The notes under the pieces: generated by a model
Told to the model about the DNA's origin: nothing
Database searches by the model: none
The model's input: the letters and a program-made list of their open reading frames with translations, nothing else
Part shown: piece by piece, positions 35,902-43,038 of the stretch
How the letters are laid out: the number at the start of each line of letters is the position of its first letter
Numbering within the stretch: position 1 is the stretch's first letter
NCBI GenBank assembly: GCA_964628235.1
Contig: CAZVLU010000007.1
Location: 1 to 64,000, forward strand
Origin: CAMAVH01 sp964628235
GTDB lineage: Bacteria > Pseudomonadota > Alphaproteobacteria > SMXQ01
Reading direction: 5' to 3'
Length of the DNA stretch: 64,000 nt
Translations under genes and position numbers: made by a program

Positions 35902-36776
35902 GGCGCCAGCCCGCCCCGCAGGATCTCGCGCAGGTAGGCGCCGAGGTCGTTGTTCTTGTAGCGCTCGGCGAGCGCCGCCAGACCGTACTGGTCGATGAAG
36001 CCCATGCGATAGGCGATCTCCTCCAGGCAGGCGATCTTCAGGCCCTGGCGCTCTTCGACCATCTGCACGAAGACGCCAGCCTCCAGCAAAGAGCCGGGCG
36101 TGCCGGCGTCGAGCCAGGCATAGCCGCGGCCCAAGCGCTCGACGCGCAAGCTGCCCTCGGCGAGATAGAGATTGTTGAGATCGGTGATCTCCAATTCGCC
36201 GCGCGGGGACGGTTTCAGGCTTTCACTGAACGGCACCACGCGCTCGTCATAGAAATAAAGGCCGGTGACCGCATAGTTCGATTTCGGATCCTTCGGCTTT
36301 TCGACGATACGGGTCGCGCGGTTCTCGGCGTCGAATTCGACGACGCCGTAGCGCTCGGGGTCTTTCACCCAATAGGCGAAGGTGGTGGCGCCTTTTCCGC
36401 TGGCGGCGGCAGTCTTCAACGACGCGCTCAAACCGTCGCCATAGATGATGTTGTCGCCGAGCGCCAAGGCGCAGCCTTCGCCGGCGATGAAATCGCGGCC
36501 GATCAGGAAGGCTTGCGGGATGCCTTCCGGCTGCGGCTGCGCCGCGTAGGAAATCTCGACGCCCCACTGGCTGCCGTCGCCCAGCACCTTCTGGTACTGC
36601 GGCAGGTCTTCCGGCGTCGAGATCAGCAGAATCTCCCGGATGCCGGCGAGCATGAGCGTGGACAGCGGATAATAGACCATCGGCTTGTCGTAAACCGGCA
36701 AGAGCTGCTTGGAGATGGCCAAGGTGATCGGATGCAGCCGCGTGCCGCGCCCACCTGCCAGAACGATGCCCTTCAC
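35898..36776 (-). CDS. rfbA: Glucose-1-phosphate thymidylyltransferase
   Basis: Makes dTDP-glucose from dTTP and glucose 1-phosphate. The 292-residue product has GIVLAGGRGTRLHPITLAIS, KPMVYYPLSTLMLAGIREIL, ALGDNIIYGDGLS (metal Asp), VVEFDAENRATRIVEKP and AWLDAGTPGSLLEAG, all RmlA features. The start is GTG at 36776 with GGGAG upstream; it overlaps the rfbB stop as GTGA. The genes for the last rhamnose steps (rfbC, rfbD) are absent, so the pathway leads to another dTDP-sugar. Confidence 0.94.
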   Translation of the reverse strand: MKGIVLAGGRGTRLHPITLAISKQLLPVYDKPMVYYPLSTLMLAGIREILLISTPEDLPQYQKVLGDGSQWGVEISYAAQPQPEGIPQAFLIGRDFIAGEGCALALGDNIIYGDGLSASLKTAAASGKGATTFAYWVKDPERYGVVEFDAENRATRIVEKPKDPKSNYAVTGLYFYDERVVPFSESLKPSPRGELEITDLNNLYLAEGSLRVERLGRGYAWLDAGTPGSLLEAGVFVQMVEERQGLKIACLEEIAYRMGFIDQYGLAALAERYKNNDLGAYLREILRGGLAP

Positions 36777-37861
36777 GATGTTGCTCCCGCCGTCTTTTTG
36801 TTGTTGTCCGTTGCTAGGCCGAGCCGCTGGCCGCCGTAAGCGCCCTTGCGGATGCCTTGCCACCAGGGCCGATGATCGAGATACCAGCGCACGGTCTGTT
36901 CCAGGCCGTCGCGGAAGCTCATGCGCGGCTTCCAGCCCAGTTCGCGGTCGATGCGCGAGATGTCCATGGCGTAGCGGAAATCATGGCCCGGCCGGTCGGT
37001 CACATAGGTGATCAGCTTGCGCCGTTCGCCGATCCCAACGTCAGGCGCGATGCGGTCGAGGATGTCGCAGATGCCTTCGACCACGGCGAGGTTGCGATGC
37101 TCCTCGCCGCCGCCGATGCCGTAACATTCGCCGACCTTGCCGCGCGTCAGCACCAGATGCAGCGCCTCGGCGTGATCGTCGACATGCAGCCAGTCGCGCA
37201 CGTTGGCGCCCTTGCCATAAACCGGCAGCGGCTTGCCTTCGAGCGCGTTCAGCGTCACCAGCGGGATCAGCTTTTCGGGAAACTGCCAGGGACCGTAATT
37301 GTTGGTGCAGTTGGTCAGCAGCACCGGCAGGCCATAGGTGTGATGCCAGGCGCGCACCAGATGGTCGCTCGATGCCTTGCTCGCCGAATAGGGTGAGGAC
37401 GGCGCATAGGGCGTTTCCTCGGTGAACTTGCCCTCGTCGCCGAGCGCGCCGAACACCTCGTCGGTCGAGACGTGGTGGAAGCGGAAGGCCGCTTTGCGGT
37501 CCGCCGGCAAGGCCGACCAATAGGCGCGCGCCGCTTCGAGCAGCACATAGGTGCCGACGATGTTGGTCTGGATGAAATCGGCCGGGCCGTCGATCGAGCG
37601 GTCGACATGGGTTTCCGCCGCCAGATGGATGATGGCGTCAGGCTGATGTTTGGCCAAGATCGCCTGCACGGCGACGCCGTCAACGATGTCGGCCTTCTCA
37701 TGGATATGGCGGTTATGGCCGAACGCCTCTTCCAGCGCATCAGGGCTGGCGGCGTAAGTCAGCTTGTCGAGATTGACGATGACGGCGTCGGTGCGGCGCA
37801 ACAGATGGCGCACCAAAGCCGAACCGATGAAGCCGAAGCCTCCGGTGACGAGGATTTTCAT
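36773..37861 (-). CDS. rfbB: dTDP-glucose 4,6-dehydratase
   Basis: Produces dTDP-4-keto-6-deoxyglucose. The 362-residue SDR enzyme has GGFGFIGSALVRHLL, HLAAETHVDRSIDGP, HVSTDEVFGALGDEG (active-site Asp-Glu) and the catalytic PYSASKASSDHLVRAW with Tyr and Lys. It is the first recognised gene of the four-gene sugar operon. Its ATG overlaps the stop codon of a preceding 32-codon ORF (ATGA), and its own ribosome binding site is weak, so translation may depend on that ORF. Confidence 0.95.
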   Translation of the reverse strand: MKILVTGGFGFIGSALVRHLLRRTDAVIVNLDKLTYAASPDALEEAFGHNRHIHEKADIVDGVAVQAILAKHQPDAIIHLAAETHVDRSIDGPADFIQTNIVGTYVLLEAARAYWSALPADRKAAFRFHHVSTDEVFGALGDEGKFTEETPYAPSSPYSASKASSDHLVRAWHHTYGLPVLLTNCTNNYGPWQFPEKLIPLVTLNALEGKPLPVYGKGANVRDWLHVDDHAEALHLVLTRGKVGECYGIGGGEEHRNLAVVEGICDILDRIAPDVGIGERRKLITYVTDRPGHDFRYAMDISRIDRELGWKPRMSFRDGLEQTVRWYLDHRPWWQGIRKGAYGGQRLGLATDNNKKTAGATS

Positions 37862-37956
37862 AAGCGAAAGGCCTGAAAAGCGGGTCGGTTGCGCATGGCG
37901 CCAGACGCTAAGGTATCGGTCGGATCAGTGCAAGTCGCTGAAACTTCAGGATTCAT
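37858..37956 (-). CDS. Candidate 32-residue leader peptide coupled to rfbB
   Basis: A short frame starts at ATG 37956, preceded by a strong GGGGAGG Shine-Dalgarno sequence seven bases away, and ends with TGA at 37858-37860, overlapping the rfbB ATG as ATGA. The peptide begins MNPEVSATC and ends AFQAFRL; it has no recognisable domain, membrane segment or run of repeated codons. The good ribosome binding site and exact stop-start overlap suggest a translated leader that feeds ribosomes to rfbB. Chance cannot be excluded for so short a frame. Confidence 0.35.
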   Translation of the reverse strand: MNPEVSATCTDPTDTLASGAMRNRPAFQAFRL

Positions 37957-37971
37957 GCGGGCCTCCCCAGC

Positions 37972-38050
37972 CGGCAAGATACGATCCTGCCGACTTTGGA
38001 GGAGGATTGCGGCGAGACGAGGACGCTGTTGCCCCAGTCGCGCCGCAATC
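37972..38050 (-). promoter_or_regulatory. Two hairpins between nrdB and the rfb operon
   Basis: GATTGCGGCG (38005-38014) pairs perfectly with CGCCGCAATC (38041-38050), and CGGCAAGAT (37972-37980) pairs with ATCCTGCCG (37984-37992) with one wobble. They lie after the nrdB stop and before the leader ORF. No T-run follows on the minus strand, so they may be a processing or Rho-related end for nrdAB, or part of the rfb 5' leader. No gene is seen in the 113 bases from 37957 to 38069. Confidence 0.4.
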
Positions 38051-38069
38051 GCTTGCCGCAACAGGCCGC

Positions 38070-39167
38070 TTACGGGTGGCTGGCCGCGCCCAGTTTGACC
38101 TTGTCGAACATCGCCCAGACGCCGGCCTCGCCGTCCCAACTGCCCTTGCTGGCGGCCTTGGAATATTCCGTGGCGCGCTGCTCGAAAAAATTGGCATGTT
38201 CGACGCCGTTCAAGATTTCGCTGAGCCAAGGCAGCGGATGGCCCTTGATCTGCTGGTAGCCGCTCGCCCCTTCGGTGAAATAGCCGAACACCGGCGTGAG
38301 CTTGAGCTGTGTCAAACGCCAGTCGGCGACATAGCGCACATAGGACTGGATGTCCTGCGGCGTCATGCCCTCGACGGCGCCGAGGCTGAAGGCGAGATCG
38401 ATGAATTTCTCCTCCAGCCCGACCATGGTCTTGGCGACATCGATGATGTCGTCGCGCACCGCCTTGGTGACGGCGCCGGTCTCGCGGTTCCAGGTGTGGA
38501 ACAGCTTGATGATGCCTTCGCAATGCAGGCTTTCGTCGCGCACCGACCAACTGACGATCTGGCCCATGCCGTTCATCTTGTTGTGGCGTGGGAAGTTCAG
38601 CAGCATGGCGAAGCTGGCGAACAGCGCCATGCCTTCGGTGAAAGCGCCGAACATGGCGAGCGTGCGCGCCACATCCGACACCGTGCCGGTGCCGAAGCTG
38701 TGCATGTAGTCGGCCTTGGCGCGCAGTTCGGCGTAATCGCGGAACGCCTCGAACTCCGACTGCGGCATGCCGAGCGTTTTGAGCAGCAGGGCGTAGGCGT
38801 CGATATGCACCGTCTCCATGTTGGAGAAGGCGGCCATCATCATCTGCACTTCGAGCGGCTGGAAGATCGGGATGTAGCGCTTCAGATAATTGTCGCCGAC
38901 TTCGACGTCCGACTGGGTGAAGAAGCGGAAAATCTGCGTCAGCAGGGCGCGCTCGGAATCCGTCACGCGATCCGACGTCCAATCCTTGATGTCGGAGCCG
39001 AGCGGCACTTCCTCGCCCATCCAATGGGTCTGCTGCTGGCGCTTCCAGCAATCATAGGCCCACGGGTAGCGGTCGACGTTGTAGGTGCCGGTGGCGGTGA
39101 GCAGGCCGACCTTGCCGGTCCCGATTAACGTACGCGGATCGATAGATGAGAGATCGATCACTGACAT
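38070..39167 (-). CDS. nrdB: Ribonucleotide reductase class I, beta subunit
   Basis: Carries the diiron-tyrosyl radical cofactor needed by NrdA. About 365 residues. Ligand and radical residues are visible: METVHIDAY gives Glu121, His124 and the probable radical Tyr128 (numbering from the upstream ATG at 39176), FTEGMALF gives Glu181, and RDESLHCEG gives Glu215 and His218. The start may be ATG 39176 or ATG 39167; either overlaps the end of nrdA. The pair forms one operon under a cobalamin riboswitch. Confidence 0.94.
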   Translation of the reverse strand: MSVIDLSSIDPRTLIGTGKVGLLTATGTYNVDRYPWAYDCWKRQQQTHWMGEEVPLGSDIKDWTSDRVTDSERALLTQIFRFFTQSDVEVGDNYLKRYIPIFQPLEVQMMMAAFSNMETVHIDAYALLLKTLGMPQSEFEAFRDYAELRAKADYMHSFGTGTVSDVARTLAMFGAFTEGMALFASFAMLLNFPRHNKMNGMGQIVSWSVRDESLHCEGIIKLFHTWNRETGAVTKAVRDDIIDVAKTMVGLEEKFIDLAFSLGAVEGMTPQDIQSYVRYVADWRLTQLKLTPVFGYFTEGASGYQQIKGHPLPWLSEILNGVEHANFFEQRATEYSKAASKGSWDGEAGVWAMFDKVKLGAASHP

Positions 39168-41119
39168 GCCAGGCACTCCTCGTAATCGGTCGGCGCCGAA
39201 GCGGTCAAACCGGATTCAACTTTTTCTTCCAACTGCCCAGCGATAGCGGCGCGCGACAGCGACTTGGAGCGGCAGTAATAGAGGCTCTTCATGCCGCGCT
39301 TCCACGCCGTCCAATGCAGCATATGCAGGTCCCACTTATCGATGTCGGCCGGCAGATAAATGTTGATCGACTGGCTCTGGCAGATGTAGGGCGCGCGGTC
39401 GGCGGCGAGATCGATGATCCAGCGCTGGTCGATCTCGAAGGCGGTGCGGTAGATCAGCTTCTCGTCGTCGGTCAGGCAGTCGAGCTGCTGCACCGAGCCC
39501 TCATGCTCGACGATGGACTGCCAGACTTCCGGCGTGTCCTTGCCCTTCTTTTGCAACAGCTTGGTCAATTGCGCGTTGCGCACGACGAAGGCGCCGGACA
39601 GCGTCTTATGCGTGTAGATATTGGCCGGAATCGGCTCAATGCAGGCGCTGGTGCCGCCGCAGATGATGCTGATCGAGGCGGTCGGCGCGATCGAGATCTT
39701 GTGGCTGAAGCGCGCCGCCATGCCGCGCTCGGCGGCATCGGGGCAAGCGCCGCGCTCTTCGGCGAGCAGCACCGAGGCGGCATCCGCCTCGCGGCGGATC
39801 TTGCGGAAGATGCGGAAATTCCACGACTTCGCCAGAGCGCTTTCCATCGGGATACCCTCTTCCTGCAGGAAGGAGTGGAATCCCATGACGCCGAGGCCGA
39901 CCGAGCGCTCGCGCATCGCCGAATATTTGGCGCGTTGCATGCTGTCGGGGGCGATGTCGACGAAATAGGTCAGCACGTTGTCGAGCATGCGCAGCACGTC
40001 TTCGACGAGGTTGGGCTCGTCGCACCATTCGTGCCAGGTCTCGATATTGAGCGAGGCGAGGCAGCAGACGGCGGTGCGGTCCTCGCCGCGATGATCCATG
40101 CCGGTCGGCAGCACGATCTCGCTGCACAGGTTCGACGTGGTGACCTTCAGGCCAAGATCGCGCTGATGCTTGGGCATGGCGCGGTTGACCGAATCGATGA
40201 ACAGCAGATAGGGCTCGCCGGTCTGCAGGCGCGTCTCGAGAATGCGCTGCCACAGTTGGCGCGCGTCGACCTCGCGCACCGGCGCGTTGTTCTTCGGGCT
40301 GCGCAGCTTGAACATCGCGCCGTCGCGCACGCAGTCCATGAACTCGTCGGTGATGTTCAGGCCGTGATGCAGGTTGAGGCCCTTGCGGTTGAAATCGCCG
40401 GACGCCTTGCGGATTTCGAGGAACTCCTCGATCTCCGGATGATGGATGTCGAGATAGACGGCGGCCGAGCCGCGGCGCAGCGAGCCCTGACTAATAGCGA
40501 GGGTGAGGCCGTCCATCACATGGATGAAGGGGATGATGCCCGACGTCTCGCCGTTGCCCTTCACCTTCTCGCCGATCGAGCGCACCTTGCCCCAATAGGT
40601 GCCGATGCCGCCGCCGTTCGAGGCGAGCCAGACGTTCTCGTTCCAGGTGTCGACGATGCCGTCGAGCGAATCGGGCACGCTGTTGAGAAAGCAGGAGATC
40701 GGCAGGCCGCGCGTCGTGCCGCCGTTCGACAGGATGGGGGTCGAGGGCATGAACCACAGGCGCGACATGGCGTCGTACAAGCGCTGGGCATGTTCGACAT
40801 CGTCGGCATAGGCGCAAGAGACGCGGGCGAACATGTCTTGGAAGCTTTCGCCCGGCATCAGGTAGCGGTCGGTCAGCGTCGCCTTGCCGAACGGCGTCAG
40901 CAGGTCGTCGCGCGACCGGTCCAGCTTCAGGTCGGACGGTTGCGGCGGACGGGCCAACGGAAAGGGCAGCGGCGCGTGGCGCTCGACGGGCGACGCCGTT
41001 GTGGCCGGCGAGGCAAAGGCCATCGTCGCCTGGCGCGAATGCGCCTGCGGCGCGGGCCGCATCGGCGCCTGCGGCACGAGATTGCCTTGATGATCGAAAT
41101 CCAACGCGAGAGACGACAT
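39158..41119 (-). CDS. nrdA: Ribonucleotide reductase class I, alpha subunit
   Basis: Catalytic subunit reducing ribonucleotides to deoxyribonucleotides. The 653-residue product has PSTPILSNGGTTRGLPISCFL (first active-site Cys), NLCSEIVLPT with the radical/catalytic Cys region, IAPTASISIICGGTSACIEP, and a redox Cys pair at the end (EECLACQ). An N-terminal Pro/Ala-rich segment of about 60 residues precedes the core, without a clear ATP-cone. The ATG at 41119 has GGGGGAG seven bases upstream; the frame upstream runs into the riboswitch leader. Confidence 0.94.
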   Translation of the reverse strand: MSSLALDFDHQGNLVPQAPMRPAPQAHSRQATMAFASPATTASPVERHAPLPFPLARPPQPSDLKLDRSRDDLLTPFGKATLTDRYLMPGESFQDMFARVSCAYADDVEHAQRLYDAMSRLWFMPSTPILSNGGTTRGLPISCFLNSVPDSLDGIVDTWNENVWLASNGGGIGTYWGKVRSIGEKVKGNGETSGIIPFIHVMDGLTLAISQGSLRRGSAAVYLDIHHPEIEEFLEIRKASGDFNRKGLNLHHGLNITDEFMDCVRDGAMFKLRSPKNNAPVREVDARQLWQRILETRLQTGEPYLLFIDSVNRAMPKHQRDLGLKVTTSNLCSEIVLPTGMDHRGEDRTAVCCLASLNIETWHEWCDEPNLVEDVLRMLDNVLTYFVDIAPDSMQRAKYSAMRERSVGLGVMGFHSFLQEEGIPMESALAKSWNFRIFRKIRREADAASVLLAEERGACPDAAERGMAARFSHKISIAPTASISIICGGTSACIEPIPANIYTHKTLSGAFVVRNAQLTKLLQKKGKDTPEVWQSIVEHEGSVQQLDCLTDDEKLIYRTAFEIDQRWIIDLAADRAPYICQSQSINIYLPADIDKWDLHMLHWTAWKRGMKSLYYCRSKSLSRAAIAGQLEEKVESGLTASAPTDYEECLACQ

Positions 41120-41126
41120 GCCCACT

Positions 41127-41201
41127 CCCCCTCTAAAACTCTGGCTCAAATGTCGGCCGGGGGAATCGGACCCTTGCAGGACTCGGACTCGTCCCTGCAA
41201 G
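41127..41201 (-). promoter_or_regulatory. Candidate expression platform of the nrdAB riboswitch
   Basis: Between the B12 box and nrdA, the minus strand has a hairpin CTTGCAGG / CCTGCAAG (41194-41201 with 41173-41180) and then the run CCCCC (41159-41163), which is complementary to the GGGGG of the nrdA ribosome binding site (41127-41131). Pairing of these would hide the Shine-Dalgarno sequence. This suggests translational control, as is usual for Gram-negative cobalamin riboswitches; it is my inference. Confidence 0.45.
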
Positions 41202-41242
41202 CGTCGTCGGATCACCCCGCCCGAAAACTGTTTCGGCGTGCA

Positions 41243-41430
41243 CGGCAGGTCTCCTGGCTCGCGGGTCGTCGCCGCTGTCTGGCCTTCCCGACGCGACAGG
41301 CGTCAGTGGCGGTAATGACAGCAGGCTCGCCGCTTACAGTTGCGGGGGCAGCCCCGGCTTTGGCGCATCGCGCCGCACCGACTTCCCTCTTAGCCCCGGA
41401 TATTGCGATCCGGAGAACCGTGGACCCCAG
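41243..41430 (-). promoter_or_regulatory. Cobalamin (B12) riboswitch controlling nrdAB
   Basis: On the minus strand the conserved parts of a cobalamin riboswitch appear in order: GGGAAGTCGGTG (near 41376-41387), CCCCGCAACTGTAAG (about 41332-41352), a GCCACTG segment, GGGAAGGCC, and the B12 box AGCCAGGAGACCTGCC (41244-41259). Spacing and order match the family. It lies about 125 bases upstream of nrdA. The expected logic is repression of the B12-independent reductase when cobalamin is plentiful, which implies a B12-dependent class II reductase elsewhere. Outer limits are approximate. Confidence 0.95.
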
Positions 41431-41520
41431 ATTTAGTGATGAAGGCCATAACCCTGTCAAGCGACCGCTGGAAGCCCGCAGAAACATTGGCTTGGCGCGC
41501 GCCAAAGAAATTTCACGGCC

Positions 41521-42852
41521 TCACTCGACAAATTCGGCCAAATCGGGGATGCGCGTGAAAGCGACCTTGGCGCCCAGGTAGTCCAGCTCTTTGCCGCCCC
41601 CCGGCTTGTCGCTGAGCACACCGAAGCCGACCGTGTCGCGACCGTAGCGCTTGTTGAGCAGGTCGAGCTTGGCCGACAGCAGCGCGCCCCGCGTGTCGCC
41701 GAGGCGCGGCGCTTCGACCAACTGCATCACTTTGCCGAGCGGCGCGGGCGCTGCGGCGCGGCGCTGACTGAAAAGATCGAGCGTGGTGTCGGCCAGCGGC
41801 GTCAAATCGTGCAGCACCACCGACACTTTTTTAAGCCGGCGCGGCTGCCACGGCGTCACATGGCGCGCCCATAGGCTATCGAGCGCTTCGAGGATGGCAG
41901 CGCTGTCCTGCGTCCCGCCCAAACGAAAATCGCCGAAGTAGCGCTGGCCGCTTTCGGACCGCGCGCTCATGGCGAGGTGGCCGGCGACATAATCGAGGCG
42001 GCGCAAGCGCGCGCCCGCCTTGGCCGCCAAACGGCGTGCCACCAGTCGCGCCTTGTCCGCCTGGCGCAGATCGGGATCGAGCACGCGGCTATGGCCGATG
42101 GTGCGGCGCTGCGTCTCCTTCGGCGGCAGATCGAAGCCGTGCAGCATGTACCAAAAGCCGTCGCCGGTGACGCCGCCCCAACTGCGCCGGGCAGCGCGTG
42201 GCGCCAGATTCCACAGGCTTTGCAAGTCGCCGACGCCGGCGCGCAACAGGCGGCGCTCCATGTTGGCGCCGATGCCGGGCAGATCGCGCAGCTTCAGCTT
42301 GAGGAGCGGCCCGGGCAATTCGCCGAGGCCGATCGCGGTCAAGCCATCGGGCTTTTCGAGTTCGGTCGCCACCTTGGCGAGGAAGCGGTTGGGTGCCACG
42401 CCAACCGAACAGCGCAGGCAAGGTCCCACCGCGTCGAGGATGGCCCGTTTGACGCGGCGGCCGAGGTCGAGGGCGGCGGCGCGGCCGCGCTGCTCCTCGC
42501 GCAGCACGCAGCCCATCTCGTCGACCGATTCGACGCGCGTCACGCCGATCACGGTTTTGACGGCGGCGACGATGCGATGGTGAAAGCGCACATAGATGTC
42601 GTGACGCGCCGGCACGACGATGAGGTCCGGGCATTTCTCCTTGGCCTCCCAGATCGGCGTGCCGGTCTTGATGCCGAAGGCTTTGGCCTCGTAGCTGGCG
42701 GCGATGGCGCAGGTCGAATCGCTCATCACCGGCGCGACGGCGATGGGCCGGCCGCGCAAAGCGGGATCGAGCTGCTGCTCGACGCTGGCGAAATAGCTGT
42801 TCAAATCGAGGAACAGCCACCGCAGCAAATCGGGATCGTCTGTCGTCCGCAT
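41521..42852 (-). CDS. dinB: Y-family DNA polymerase (DinB/Pol IV-like)
   Basis: Error-prone translesion polymerase of 443 residues. It keeps the catalytic acids: Asp16 in LFLDLNSYFASVEQQ and Asp111-Glu112 in VESVDEM, so it is not an inactive ImuB. The palm and fingers show RGRPIAVAP and SYEAKAFGIKTGTP, followed by the helix-hairpin-helix LRDLPGIGANMERRLLRAG and a little-finger domain with FGDFRLGG. The C-terminal part is longer and less typical than in E. coli Pol IV. No imuA or dnaE2 is adjacent. A LexA box lies 110 bases upstream. Confidence 0.9.
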   Translation of the reverse strand: MRTTDDPDLLRWLFLDLNSYFASVEQQLDPALRGRPIAVAPVMSDSTCAIAASYEAKAFGIKTGTPIWEAKEKCPDLIVVPARHDIYVRFHHRIVAAVKTVIGVTRVESVDEMGCVLREEQRGRAAALDLGRRVKRAILDAVGPCLRCSVGVAPNRFLAKVATELEKPDGLTAIGLGELPGPLLKLKLRDLPGIGANMERRLLRAGVGDLQSLWNLAPRAARRSWGGVTGDGFWYMLHGFDLPPKETQRRTIGHSRVLDPDLRQADKARLVARRLAAKAGARLRRLDYVAGHLAMSARSESGQRYFGDFRLGGTQDSAAILEALDSLWARHVTPWQPRRLKKVSVVLHDLTPLADTTLDLFSQRRAAAPAPLGKVMQLVEAPRLGDTRGALLSAKLDLLNKRYGRDTVGFGVLSDKPGGGKELDYLGAKVAFTRIPDLAEFVE

Positions 42853-42961
42853 GAGCCCATCCGGTGAGACCCGAAGCCGCCACCGGCCAGGCCTCGGTGG
42901 AAGCGAGGCAAGACCGGACGGCGGATCGCAAGAGAGCGGACGAGAGTCTTTAGCTCAGTGA

Positions 42962-42976
42962 GAACAAAATAGGAAC
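42962..42976 (-). promoter_or_regulatory. LexA (SOS) box upstream of the Y-family polymerase
   Basis: GAACAAAATAGGAAC reads GAAC-N7-GAAC, equivalently GTTC-N7-GTTC on the coding strand, exactly the direct-repeat LexA site of alphaproteobacteria. It is in an AT-rich promoter-like segment 110 bases before the polymerase start codon. DNA-damage induction is therefore expected. Confidence 0.8.
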
Positions 42977-43038
42977 AATAAAAAAGGCGGACGAAATCAT
43001 CCATCTTTTTCAATAGGATAATGGCCGAACGGGCCGCG

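Noticed and set aside
39146..41581. 811-codon plus-strand frame over nrdA and the riboswitch
   Set aside because: Fully antisense to nrdA and the B12 riboswitch, with no recognisable protein features.
41521..42852. ImuB assignment for the Y-family polymerase
   Set aside because: ImuB lacks the catalytic acids, which are present here, and no imuA or dnaE2 is adjacent.
42801..43013. 70-codon minus-strand frame over the LexA box
   Set aside because: It overlaps the polymerase start in another frame and covers the SOS promoter; no ribosome site or family.
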